Assembly: GCA_000181795.3 (NCBI GenBank)
Contig: CM012954.1
Location: forward strand, 9,445,696 to 9,480,660
Length of the DNA stretch: 34,965 bases
Source of the DNA: Trichinella spiralis
Taxonomy: Eukaryota; Nematoda; Enoplea; Trichinellida; Trichinellidae
Direction of reading: 5' to 3'
Of the stretch, positions 11,482-28,955 are shown one piece after another. The position numbers were made by a program, and so were the translations under genes. Every line of letters begins with the position of its first letter. Position 1 is the first letter of the stretch. The notes beneath the pieces are model-generated. The model worked only from the letters and a program-made list of their open reading frames with translations. It was not told the origin of the DNA and ran no database searches.

Positions 11482-14400
11482 GGCGTAAACGGAATTATAG
11501 CTATGTACTGGTAATTATATTGGCCGTTTTGGTCATTTTGGAACCGATAAATGGGCGTGATAGCATCTATGCCCCAGGTAAATAAATGATTGTGGAAACG
11601 ATAATCCAGATTTTGCGATAATTTGTTATTTGCTTGTTTGTTTGTTTGTTTGTTTGTTTGTTCACGTCATAGTTTGACAACAGGAAATGTTTGAAGTAGC
11701 ATAATGATGATTTGTACCTTTTTATTTGACCTTCCACGTTTCATCACGCTAACATTTAGTGTTCATTACACAATATTGGTGGTTTTTTCAAAAAATTTAT
11801 TTATTTGAAAAAAAAACTTTTCAATTTAGGTTCAAGTGGTGGGAGGTTTGAACTTGATGCCAGTGAGTTGCTGGCTGAAGAGATCTTGGAACGTTTGAAT
11901 GGCGATGTTGACCAACAATACATATCTCCTACCGGTGAGTTGATTTCTATTTGTTTGCTTATTAGCATATTTAACGTTAATTGGTCAAATTCGTAAATCC
12001 TTCGGCCACTTCCCGGTTTCTTGTCTGATCGAATCATATTTCTCAAGCAAATCTCAATTTCGATACGTTTAATTGAATGTTGATCTTTTTCCAAATGCAA
12101 ACTTATTTGCACAAATTACGCAATTATTTTATTAATCTCCAGGACAGGAGGAGGAGGTCTGAGATGTTTGTTGTTTTGTTTTGTTTTGTTTTTTCTTCAA
12201 TGTATATGATGCGTTGAATGCAATTGAATGATAATCATTTGCTAACTGGCCATAATTTTGATTAAATTTTAATTTTCCATTCGATGGGCAAGGTTTGAAT
12301 TTGTATATTAGCGCCTAGTGATTAATGAGTTTAGTCGTAATCATTGCACTTTTGTCAACAGCGGGAAACACGCCACTAATTAAGCATTCACTAGTTTACC
12401 AGTTCAAGGCTAATAAATATAAGCAGCAATCAATCAGCAAGTGTACATATATATATATATGTTATAGTTGATTTAAAAAAAGGGGTTTCTGTTATTTGGA
12501 TAATATATTTGTTATAAGTGAACAAACAGCATGCAAACAATATAAACAGTTTAAAAGTGTATTTCCATTCTTTCGTTCGGTTTCCACGTTCAGAAATGTT
12601 CATCGTTTTGAATCAATAAATTTCGCGCATAGAAGAAAGAATCGCTATTGCTGTTCATTTGTGCTTGCCGAAGCGTATTTATTCCACATAAAGTTATCGA
12701 CTGCACTTGCGAGATGTTGACGGTGACAAGCGCGTTGAGTCGATTTGCCCGGTGGCAACGTGCATCTGAATGTGGGGAAAAAACCAAAAGCAGACGCATA
12801 AACTACCTGTAGATAGATTTATCTGACAAGAGCGGACAAGGGGGACTCTTCACACATGTACAGTGAAATGCAGAATGTGGTGGAATCAATAAAACAGCAA
12901 CAATGCATAATAATTTTGCGATTGGTCAGCGGAATGATTGAATAATATTATTCTCTTATTGTATGACGTAACATCTGTGGTGAATTTTAATATTCATCGA
13001 TCTATTATTTGTCGGCATGGTCAATTTTCTTAATTTTTCCTAAATCCTAGCTTGAAAAAAACCGGAATACAGTAGCTCAATTTGCAATTATCAGCTTATT
13101 ATTGGGATTTGGTTTTCAGCTCGTTTTTTAACACAACTATAGAAAATGAATTATTTGCTCAAAAAAAGTAATAATTCGATCAAAATGCATCAAAAGTGAG
13201 TTAACTGTTTTGGAAAATTGGACACCAATGTAAAGAAGCAAAAAATCAATGCCAAGAAAAGATTATGTTTTACGCAAGAAGCATTTATTTTCTTGTCAAC
13301 TGTTTTCAAGCATTTTATTATTATAATAATCATTTTTGATTTTCCAGTGATTTGCTTGTTGAAGGCAGCCAGCCGTATTGAGTGATGATGTCCATTTTTC
13401 AGTAGAATTCATTAATCAAGATCGCTTTCACAAAAGTGTTTACAAGGAAGAGTTTCATTTCAAAGTGAATTAGCATCAGCTTGTGGGCAGAGCGCATTTC
13501 TGTATTCAGGGGATTTTCAGTTGTTGTTTCTCACCGGAGAGTTAGTTGGCCTGCCTGTTCGATTAATCGATTTATGTGTGCATCATCTTCAACTTCTCCT
13601 CCTTCTCCTTCTTCTACTTCTTCTTCTTATTATTAATTATTCTCGCATATGCCAACAACGGCAGCAGTTAGTTAGTTATTGATTGAAAATTGTTCATATT
13701 TTTATTTCATCGTATCATCTTACTGCTGATGCTCTTCAGCACTTTGAGAAATTTTTAATAATCGTGCTTATCTGTTATAAGATTGATAATGGTGAACAAT
13801 GTTCTTTTATCTTCTTTTTTTCAAATTTCTTCATAATGAATGCAAGATGTTTGTTTGAGTTGAAGCTTCCAGAAGATTGTCCCAGAAATAAATAGCAGTT
13901 TCATTTATTGATCAACTCTAGCAAGAACTTGCACACAATGAGCAATTTTAATAATCCCACCGAACAAAACAGAAGCACATGCTGAACACATTTGGAATGT
14001 TATTCATTTAAATTTCAAGTTCAAAATTAAAATTTACTTTTTAACAAAAATGAATAAGATGACAATTATTTTCAACAATCGAAAAATGGTTCACATTCAT
14101 TTTCAGTTTTAATGAAAATATTTTCTTTCAATTATCATAAATTTCCCAGTGCAGTTTTATCTCTATTTATTCAACAATACTCATTTGGTATGTTTGCGTA
14201 TAATTTTCACGCATCTAATTTAAATATTATTAATTCTTCTTTTGTTCATCCCTTTTTTATTCCTATTTACTCTACGAAATGCTCCAATCTTTTTTTGTTA
14301 TTTTCTCTTTACGTAATATAGAAATGCAATTTAAAAATACAAATATTATGCAAACGACGACGACGATATCAGACTTTTCACGCAATAACGATGCAATTGC

Positions 14401-17204
14401 ATCATTGATAAAAAAATTTTTTTTCTAATTTTTATTTTTATTTTATCCATTCAACAATATTTTACACTTTGTTTATTAAATGCATTTTATTGATGAATTA
14501 TTTTTACTTTGGCAAATAGAAAAATGCTGATGCATGATGAAATATGTGAATTGTATGTGAATGTGGGTGTTTTCAATTAAAAATCATCATTTCAATTTCA
14601 TCATTATCATTTTTCATATATAATTGTTGTATATTGAATTTTCAAAAGAAAATTTATTTACTACACAATAATTTCAAGCTGTAGTTGATGCGTAATTAAG
14701 TTTTATTGTCATTGCTGAAAATGGAATGATAAAGTTGAATAAGAAATTTTGAACGTGCTTTATACTGCTGCATAATTGAATGCATTTTACAATAATACAA
14801 TGTTTTTACGTTTTATTATTTAATAATTATTTTTCAAAAATTGATGCAATATAATGTTCACGTTGTTTGAGGATATGAATTTTTTTTTTCAAAAGATAAT
14901 TGGTTTCATTGCATTTCTGCTCGTTATTAAGTCACTTGGACATGTAATTACTTTATTTGTTTTGTGGAAGAAATTTTCGAAAATTGTGACTATTTTCATT
15001 TCATTACATTTTTTTCAAACTTAATGAATGTTTTTCAGTCTACATTTTTCCTGCTTTAATTATTGATTCAGTGATTCTGTTTTATAATTTGCTAAACTCG
15101 ATAAAGTTAGCCAGCTATTGGTGAAATGCACACGAATATTAATGATTTTTTTCTTTTTTATCAAATCAGATTGTAAACTATATATTTTTATCTTCAATGA
15201 CATTATACTATTAACTTTTGTAATAGCGAATTTTATATGTAACAGCGGTGATAAATTTTTTTTATATATTTGGAATGATCTTAATTGTTACTGATTCAAT
15301 TTATTGTTGTTTAACATTAATTTTGTAACAAATTAATGGAAATTTTCATATTCAAATTCAATTCAGTCGTACCATGTGAAGCGTGCAATAATGCAATTGA
15401 CGTATGGGCATTTTCAAAGTGGAGATGTATTCATCGTTTGTGTTTGCATAGAAATATATTAATTGCACAAATTGCTATTAAATTTCACTAACAGCTAGCG
15501 TTATGGCTAATTTTTAGATTGATCAACTAAACACACACACACAGAATAAACAACGTAAAAGAAAAATATAAGCATATTTTGTATGAATAGTTTCTCTTGG
15601 ATAAATCTTGATGCTGTGAAGTTCAACTACTGTGAGGCAAATTGAATAAAGAAGTTATTATGGAACTGTTAAGTTAAATAATAGACAATTTCATATATTC
15701 AATCATTCAGAAGGTTGATTGTATTATGTGTATAAATACGTCGTCGTTATGACGTTGTAGATGAACTGTTTACAATAGATGGGTGATCAACAAAAGATCA
15801 CAGTATTCTTCAGTTGACGTTTCAGTCATGCAGATAGCACAGTTTGTACAGTAATAAGCTTTGCAAGATTTTCCCTTTTCACCGTATTTGCACTGCTTTG
15901 TGGGTTTGATAATTTTGCCAATTCACGTACAATTCAGGTAAGTGGAGAAAAAAATTTTCTCTCTTTTTACAAAATTATCATATTTATGCTCTGATCGAAG
16001 AAAAAAAAACAACATAATAATAAATTACTTTTGTCAAAGCAGAAATCGAAGAAAAAGAAGCAACAACAGCAACAATAGCAAGCAATGTTGACGAAATAGG
16101 CGATTTGAAAGAAGACGACGCTTTATACATTGATTCATCTTCTTTGGACAAGAACAAGCTTGATCCGTACAATCTTGTCAACATCGACCGAGGTCAGAGT
16201 GGATATATAAATTTTCAAAATCCCGAAGTGGTTACATCGTCGTTGAGAATAGCTCCTACTGCCGTCAGAGAATCCGTACTTCCAGCGCAGAGAATTACGA
16301 ATCGTAAAGGGCAACAAGAGTTTGATACGTTCGTCAATCCACCGTCATCGTACAGGAAGAAGGAAGTCGACCGTAACGTCATGGAACCGATGCCTCAGCT
16401 GGTGGACAAGCCAAAATCCGTTGCCGGTGTTGATATCAGTGATACGGTGTTTTATTGTAAGCTATTTGCAATTGTCGACATTTGCACACTTGCATTGTTC
16501 TCTTTTTATTCTGTGTTTGCATATTTTTAGCAACAGCAGCAGTATGTTCCGTGGCCGCTGTCACGGGCTTAATATTTGCGGTTTATTCCTATATACGGTG
16601 AGAGATTGTGATTTGTTTGTCTGTTTGTTTGTTTGTTTGTTTGTTTGTTTGTTCCACTGATGATTTATTGTGAGTATGAATGTTGTGCTTTTCAGTCTGC
16701 GAAAACAATACAAAGAGTCGCAGTTCAATGAATTTCCTCAATTGAACGGCAACGGTTCGAAAAAGATCCACAGCCCGAACAGTGTCGCGGCTATGGATTC
16801 CAAGCTGGCCTCAGCTGCCCAGTTGTATCATTTTCAACACACCAAGCAGCAGATCATTTCAATGGAACAGTAAGTGGATATTGCATTTTTTTTCCTGTTT
16901 CATTTATGCTGCTAAATTCAACCCATTTTACCCTCAGCCCGTCCTGCGATGTCAAAGAGGTAATTTCTGACGATTCAGAAGTCGAAGAAGACGAAGGTGA
17001 TTATTCGGTTTATGAATGTCCCGGTTTGGCTCCAGTAATTTTTCATTTTTTATTTATTTTTATAATTGTTATTGTGCTTTTGATTTGCTCTCATTTCAGA
17101 CGGGAAATATGGAAATTAACAATCCTTTATTCATAAAAAACGGTGGTGATGTTGACAGTAACTGTAAAGAAGCTGTCGAAACAAACGGTCAAGCGGTCGA
17201 ATGA
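11478..17204 (+). CDS. NPDC1: NPDC1/CAB-1 homologue, type I membrane protein, 7 exons
   Basis: Exons: 11478-11577, 11830-11934, 16043-16456, 16531-16597, 16696-16869, 16938-17034, 17100-17204; 1062 bases, 353 residues, phases consistent. Exon 1 encodes a signal peptide (core VLVIILAVLVILEP). Exon 2 encodes an acidic helix (ELLAEEILERL) resembling the segment after the cysteine-rich part of vertebrate NPDC1. One transmembrane segment lies at about 208-229. The cytoplasmic tail carries the family hallmarks: LASAAQLYHFQHTKQQI, an acidic run, then GDYSVYECPGLAPTG and MEINNPLF, close to the vertebrate tail. The family (cab-1 in C. elegans) is neuronal and linked to vesicle and synaptic proteins. 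The N-terminal cysteine-rich domain of vertebrate NPDC1 is not encoded between exons 1 and 2. The 4.1 kb intron 2 could hide an extra phase-1 exon, though none was found. Confidence 0.9.
11634..11662. repeat. (TTTG)n microsatellite, NPDC1 intron 1
   Basis: About seven perfect tetranucleotide units. The same unit recurs in intron 4 of this gene at 16612-16653, where one interruption is visible. Confidence 0.9.
11935..16042 (+). other. Large NPDC1 intron 2 (4.1 kb)
   Basis: This is by far the longest intron in the window. It begins GTGAGT and ends CAAAGCAG. Most is AT-rich with no coding signal. Exceptions are a (TTTTG)n tract near 12172-12192, a less AT-rich patch at about 13340-13570, a CTT-rich tract near 13590-13628, and a possible internal promoter and exon at 15731-15937. 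Confidence 0.75.
15731..15937 (+). promoter_or_regulatory. Possible internal promoter and noncoding first exon
   Basis: TATAAATA at 15731-15738 is followed by TGACGTTG near 15750, a GTGATC/GATCAC mini-hairpin near 15783, TGACGTTT near 15816, and a near-perfect donor CAG|GTAAGT after 15937. All three ATGs between the TATA word and the donor open only very short ORFs, and joining to exon 3 at 16043 does not continue a coding frame. It would therefore be a noncoding leader. A protein from it would probably start at the in-frame ATG at 16381, losing the signal peptide but keeping the membrane segment. This is inference. Confidence 0.3.
16612..16653. repeat. (TTTG)n microsatellite, NPDC1 intron 4
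   Basis: About ten TTTG units with one C interruption, filling much of a 98-base intron just after its donor. Confidence 0.9.
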
Positions 17205-17252
17205 GCTTCATGTGGAGAAAGATTTTGAATTTTTTTACTTCAGCAATAGAGC

Positions 17253-17258
17253 ATTAAA
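17253..17258 (+). terminator. Candidate poly(A) signal for NPDC1
   Basis: ATTAAA, 49 bases after the stop codon; the nearest such word. Confidence 0.4.
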
Positions 17259-17927
17259 ATATATTTCTTTCAATTTTGCGTTCTCTCTCTCTCTCTTTCT
17301 TTCTGTTTTGTGTTTTCATTTTAAGCTAATTTCTGTTTTGCTCTACCGGTTACATCATTAGCGAACAGCTTTGATTCCAGTTGTATCCCACGGCAGGTAT
17401 GCACAATAATGGATCAATCGGTTTTTTCCATTATTTATTCTTCGTCAAAGAAAAGCTTGCTTCTACGAGCTGTTCATAATTTCATTTTAAAATCTTTTCT
17501 TTCTTTTCCTCTATCCTTTTTAATATTTATTTAAAGTGCACTGCTAAAAGTGATTTATAACTTTACACAACTGGTGTGAAATGGGACGCATTTCTTCTCT
17601 CGCTTTCTCAGCTTTTCGGCATTGCAGTAAAAATTGAACTGTTCAATCAGAATTATGTATTTCCGGCATGCCAAATACCCCCAAAAAAATAGGCTTTTGA
17701 AAGTGGAAATATCACGGCAGTGTACAGTCAGCAGAAATTAGCATTTTTCTGATTATAAATGCGGAATTTGGTTTTACTAGTTTTTGCGGATGAATTCAGT
17801 TCTTTTTCAATCTCTATCAGCTATCAATGCTGGACTAATTAATGTGTAGACTAGGATTTCATTTAACCGTTTTTTTTCTTTTGTTGTAATTATTATTCAA
17901 ATTTTCTATTGCACTGCGTTAACATGT

Positions 17928-17941
17928 CCACCAGATGGCGA
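17928..17941 (+). promoter_or_regulatory. CTCF-like motif
   Basis: CCACCAGATGGCGA fits the CTCF core consensus CCASYAGRKGGCRS at 13 of 14 positions; only the last (A for S) misses. It lies between two genes, where an insulator could sit. CTCF has been reported in early-branching nematodes such as Trichinella and Trichuris and lost in C. elegans. Occupancy cannot be judged from sequence. Confidence 0.4.
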
Positions 17942-17948
17942 CAAAGAA

Positions 17949-18002
17949 ATTCAGTCCATCCATTGGGTTGGCATTGTTTGACTTAAGTCGGATAGACTGA
18001 AT
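17949..18002 (+). repeat. Imperfect inverted repeat (hairpin) beside the CTCF-like site
   Basis: ATTCAGTC (17949-17956) pairs with GACTGAAT (17995-18002). After one mismatch, ATCC (17958-17961) pairs with GGAT (17990-17993), leaving a 28-base loop. CAAAG and CTTTG outside could extend the stem across an uneven bulge. A structured RNA is possible but unsupported by any family. Confidence 0.35.
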
Positions 18003-18690
18003 CAAGCCTGGTCTTTGTTGAAAATTTTTCCCTCGAGAAAAAAATGCTACAAGCCAGCATCGATTGCACATTGTATTGTCAGTGGAAGAAAAGGAAAATT
18101 CAGAAAAAAAATATCCTCCACTGCGCAATTTGGCAATTTCGAAGCAAAAATTTTCACTTCCTGTTTGCTCATTGTTCCTTGAAAGCGTTGCTGTATAGTT
18201 GTGCTTTTTTTTCTTCAAATTTTATTCAAAATTTCCTCATTCCTTTTTGTCCAAATCATTATCTGGACATTATTTTTAATGTTGTTTATTTACTTTTAAG
18301 AAAAAAATTGTAATCACCAAATCTATTATGAATCACTTCCAAATATCAACCGGTTGAGTAAAAATGAACACCATAACCTAAGAGGCAGACTTCTTGTGCG
18401 AAGAAAAATTGTCTCAGTTGTCAAGCTTATCGTTGAATAATAACGTAAAATCTCCAAATAGTCTAAGCAAACAAAAGATGTAAAAGAATGAATGATAAAA
18501 GGCAAAATTTTATGCTGCAAATAAATTTATTACTGTACCATTATTATTAAACTTGAACATCATTTTAATGGTCTACAAAAATTATGTTATGAGAACTGTG
18601 CATGCTTGTTTGTTTGTTTTTGTGTCTTTGTTTGATAGTTGTTTCTTTCGTACGGTTTTTAATTAATTTCAACCCTATTCTTTGCATTGT

Positions 18691-18713
18691 ATTCTATTCT
18701 ATTCTATTCTATT
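18691..18713. repeat. (ATTCT)n pentanucleotide repeat
   Basis: About four and a half perfect ATTCT units in the NPDC1-MLK spacer. Confidence 0.85.
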
Positions 18714-19781
18714 GTATTTTACCCCAATGCATTTGGCTAGAAGAATTTCAACGTTATTTTTCAGGAATTGTTCATTTATTTGTTATTAGTAGATATTTTT
18801 ATTTTTCATTTTACTGAGTTTTTCAAAAACGTTGCTCAGTTTGGGTTAGTTGCTATTGTTTGCAGTTGGTACATAAAGTAAAAATGGGACAGTGAGATTT
18901 TTTGATAACTTTGCTTCGATTTTTTTTTCTAAATTAATAAATATCCATCTCTTTCATATGAGAATGTATGTATTTGAAGTTTGGAATGTATTTTTTTCAA
19001 TGTTGAAAACAGTACATTTAGATTTTTGCTTTCACCAATAACAGTGATTATGAGTGCAAATTTTTTTAACATTTGGCAACGTTGCACTAGGCAGAATTGG
19101 ATAAATCGAATTATTAATTATTTGTTTACTTATTTCGTTACAACTATTCTACTTTGATCGATAATATCAGAGTGGAATTTAATTTTATATTGCATTTGGC
19201 AAATCAATTTTGGCAAAGAAGTTTCCATTTTTATAAAACCAAACCACCTGAAAGATTGGAATGGAAAAAATGAAAAATATGTATTCGAATTGATAATGCA
19301 TCGGCTTTGTACGTGCATGTATTTATATCGTGCAGTTGTTTTCATTCATACCATTAGGAAAAGTGGAAATGAAAAATTGGTTTTCAAAAGTGATAATAAT
19401 GATCATTTTCAGTGAATAAATAAGTATTCCACGTCTACAGCTCAACAAGTATGCAGTTTTGTCGTAATTGTTTGAATTTTCCATTTCAGAACTGTACAAG
19501 TAAATGTAAAAATATATACGAAATATAAATTGATGATTGCGACATCACATTTTTATTTTAATACCTGAAAGTCAAAAATTAGAACATAATTAAGGTACTA
19601 CAGTATGTTAGTTTAGAGGTTGTTGTTGTGTTGTTGCCGTTGTTGTTGTTGTGACTGACGAATGATTTGGAATTTAATTTGAATCCCAAATGAATTGCTA
19701 GAATTTTTATCCGTTATTCAGACGTTGATTAAAATTCTCCCATTGTTTCAAGGTTGCAAAGCAGCGCGTGCGCATCAGACG

Positions 19782-19837
19782 ATGGTTGGCGATTAAGAGA
19801 GATGTTGGACGGTCGAGTTGAACGTCGCCAGTGTTGA
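19782..19837 (+). promoter_or_regulatory. Two upstream ORFs in the MLK leader
   Basis: ATG GTT GGC GAT TAA occupies 19782-19796. A second ORF starts at 19802, has eleven sense codons, and its TGA (19835-19837) directly touches the main ATG at 19838. If transcribed, such a layout would favour reinitiation control of the kinase. Whether the leader includes both is unproven. Confidence 0.45.
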
Positions 19838-26188
<6,351 letters not shown>

Positions 26189-26495
26189 AGAAAATAATAT
26201 TTGAAGGCGAGCAGAGCACAATTCAGGACGAACTTTTTCACCGGTGGTATATGCAACTGAGAAGACACACAACAACTGATGGAAAGTAATTGGAAAATGT
26301 TTTTCTTTTCTTATCCGGTGAACATGAAATTTTTTTGCAGTTGAAAAGTTGGCTTTTTCTTTTTAATTTTGTGAATTTGTTGCCACGTTCTCTTCTCTTA
26401 TAATTTCAGTTTTCTGGAGAGAAGAGGATATGCATTTTATTTATTCTTATTCTTATTATTATTAAGCTTGTCGTTTTTTTATCAGTGATTTTTTG

Positions 26496-26501
26496 AATAA
26501 A
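26496..26501 (+). terminator. Candidate poly(A) signal for MLK
   Basis: AATAAA about 310 bases after the kinase stop codon. Confidence 0.45.
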
Positions 26502-26736
26502 TTTACGAGAACAACAACAGCAACAACGTTCGTTGTTGGCATGAAAATTATGCGGCGAATTTTCTGACAAGAAAAATGAATATGAAAAGAAAAACGCGAG
26601 ATATTTGAGGTAAAATTTTTTAATTATTAATCTTTTTTTTTCAATTCAGGAAAATGGCGCTTAAGAGAGATGGGATGGAAAGAAAAAGAGTTGTTGACAG
26701 ATTTTAAACATATTTTCCTTTTCTTCGTGTTATTTA

Positions 26737-26742
26737 TTTATT
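26737..26742 (-). terminator. Candidate poly(A) signal for the EF-hand gene
   Basis: AATAAA on the minus strand (part of AATAAATAAATAA), only 14 bases after the stop codon, which would make a very short 3' UTR. Confidence 0.4.
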
Positions 26743-26756
26743 ATTTGTGTTGTATT

Positions 26757-27730
26757 TCATGGTTGTTCTTTGTCTTGTTGAAGAAGGTAATCCGTGAAAT
26801 CTGAAATATTGAAAAATCACTAGTAAGTAGTAGTTCACTTTGAAATGTGAAGTGTGTACAGTAACAAAACAGCAACCAACCGTGTAAACTTATACGGTTA
26901 TTGTTGTCGTTGGCTTTGTTCAGCAGAGAAATTATTTGTTTAAAGTTGACTTCGGTATTCTCTTCGTCGTCCGGAAATATACTCTTGCATACGTTGGCAA
27001 TGTCAGATTCGGTTACGAAACCATCCGCGTCCGAGTCGAATATCTGACCAATTCAATAAATAATATTCAACTGTTACTTACAGTAAGTGGAGGTATTTTT
27101 TTAAAAAAAATATTCCATATTTTTACTTTGAAAATGGCCAGATTTTCGGATTCTAAGTAGCTGGGTGTCATTTTTTGCGTCAGCAGTTCAACGAATTCAA
27201 CAAAATCAATCCCATCCGTCGCATCTGAATGGAAAATATTCATTTATTTTTCCTCTATTTTATTTTATACATTCAGAAAACAAAGTGTGAAACAGAAATT
27301 ATAAAAATTAAAACTCTCCAGTGGAGACAGACCATCATTTTTTTCAGATATTTCGGCTATTAATTTTTCCAGTTCGTCACGTTCTACCGGCACATTCAAC
27401 GCGTCATACCTTCGTTGGATATCTTCAACACGCAAAAAAATATTGTCGCCATCGGCGTGCTCTTTTGTCATGCTAATATACAACTGCTGGTATAGTTCCA
27501 CTTCAGTCCTGGTGCAGTGAAAAGTATCTGCCTGGGAAAAAATGGGATCAGTCAGTGGTGGGATGTTGTGGAATTTGTTGTCTCGATTTTCAAACCCCTC
27601 CTGTCAAAGTGCTTACTAGTAGAACGTTCAACGAGACTTGCTCGCTTCCTGCATAGTCCAAGCCGAGCGCAGTTTTCGACGTTTGTTTCAAATGTGCCGA
27701 TGAAATTGATTCTGAGCGTTTTTTAGCCAT
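26757..27730 (-). CDS. Centrin/calmodulin-like EF-hand protein, 5 exons
   Basis: Minus-strand exons: 27730-27617, 27531-27333, 27224-27127, 27043-26881, 26800-26757; 618 bases, 205 residues, phases 0, 1, 0, 1. The best EF loop is DSDADGFVTESD at 140-151, with Asp at positions 1, 3, 5 and 12 and Gly at 6. The segment before it (GIDFVEFVELLTQKM, then an IFKIFD helix) resembles the centrin/calmodulin linker between lobes. The first pair (around KEHADGDNIFLRVED) and the last loop (around NDNNNRISLHDF) keep the fold pattern but lack key calcium ligands, so probably one loop binds calcium. The basic N-terminus (MAKKRSES) recalls centrins. No signal peptide or membrane segment. I cannot name an orthologue; an axonemal or centriolar EF-hand role is only one possibility. 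It faces the kinase gene tail to tail. Confidence 0.78.
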
Positions 27731-28569
27731 CGATTTTTTTATTTCGTTCAACTTTTTTCGTTTGATTGGTCAACCGAACCGATCCGTACTTTGTCACACA
27801 GCAGCAACATGTTTTTTGTTTTTTGGATATGGAGAAAGTTTTTTAAACTTTAAACCTTCCAAACATTAAACAAAAGTCAACTGTTGAACTGTAAACTTTT
27901 CCAGGCGCGTAAAGAACGTGCTTTTATTGCATTTTTCAAATTTAATAGTAAAACTTTATATGTAGTTAATGGTGATCAGCATCAAAACGAACAATGTTTG
28001 CTACATTGCCATCTGCTCTAGCAAATTCTGCACTTATATTTTCTTATTTCGTGAATATCATTTATCTGTCTTTTTTGTACTGCACTTATTTTATTTATGT
28101 GTAGTCCTATCCGCTATGCTTGTTTACTTTTATTCCAGATTAAAATTTCTGTCGGAATGACAATATCAAAACTGATATAGTTTGTTTTCTTTATTTTTTT
28201 CACTTAGGTAGTAATTACAGTAAAATTATTGTACATTATATATTGACCCTCAGGTATAATTTACATTTCAGATTGAATTTATGGATCGCTTTGTTGATGT
28301 TCAGTAGTAATTAGAGCAATCTTTATTGTATTTAAATTTAAAAATATTGGTTTGCTTTGCTATTTGAAAAATGAAACATCAGTCGGTTTGCTCAACTGAA
28401 ATATTAGACAATGAAACAGCGGTTCGTTTTCTTGACATGTATGTAATATGTATGCATGTAAGTATACGGTTTTAAATGTGTGAAATTGCTTTATTTATTG
28501 AATTCAGAATATGCAGAGGTAACTGAAAACAGAATGTCTTCTCATAGGTTCTTTTAATTCTTGCTTCTT

Positions 28570-28955
28570 CTGTGGGGCGTTAACGAAGTTTCATGCAAAT
28601 TTTTGTGCAAAGCTTTTCTGTTTGTTTGCTTTGAAACCATACATATTAATAACTTCATTTCATTTGTTCTATGTGAGCAATTCAATGGTATTCAGTAGTG
28701 AAGAATTGTATAATGGTTGATATTGTAAAGTTGCATCTCAGATATTGCTGTTGGTGTGATTTTAGATAAGTAAGTGGTCCTGCAAATTTTGTTTCCGCAA
28801 CGTAACGAAAAACAGGCATAGCACTTGTTGACCATAAATTGCATGCAAATTTTTATTCCAGTGTTATACATTTGTTTTTATGACGTCAATTACAATGGTT
28901 GATGGTCAATATAGTTAATTTGCGGCTTGTGCAATGGCGTTTTCTCAAAGAATAA
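28570..28955. repeat. Interspersed repeat, copy A
   Basis: It matches copy B at about 32990-33405 in order along its length. The best ungapped block is 28720-28765 against 33173-33218, with about 40 of 46 bases identical by eye. A second block (28783-28858) ends in CATGCAAATTTTTATTC in both. Each copy also starts with a CATGYAAATTTTT word followed by TTTGTTTGCTTTG. No terminal inverted repeats or poly(A) tail were seen, so the class is unknown. Confidence 0.65.

Larger units (their letters stand above)
17205..19837. other. Spacer between NPDC1 and MLK genes
   Basis: No gene supported. It contains the NPDC1 3' UTR with ATTAAA at 17253-17258, a (TC)n run at about 17282-17302, a less AT-rich patch at 17920-18200 with a CTCF-like site and a hairpin, an (ATTCT)n run at 18691-18713, and the MLK leader at the right end. 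The 99-codon minus-strand frame at 17919-18218 shows no domain. Confidence 0.6.
26189..26756. other. Convergent 3' region of MLK and EF-hand genes
   Basis: It holds the two tail-to-tail 3' UTRs and no gene. The poly(A) words of both strands lie within 250 bases of each other, so the UTRs could overlap as antisense transcripts. Confidence 0.6.

Noticed and set aside
15780-15937. Coding use of the open frame ending FANSRTIQ before the orphan donor
   Set aside because: There is no ATG after the in-frame stop, and joining to exon 3 leads quickly to a stop. It was kept only as a possible noncoding exon.
16589-16771. Minus-strand frame across NPDC1 exon 5
   Set aside because: It is an antisense shadow and its Lys/Gln/Thr/Asn pattern comes from the TTTG repeat.
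27993-28020. Second CTCF-like site on the minus strand
   Set aside because: Only the AGATGGCA core and the two bases before it match; the CCA part is largely absent.
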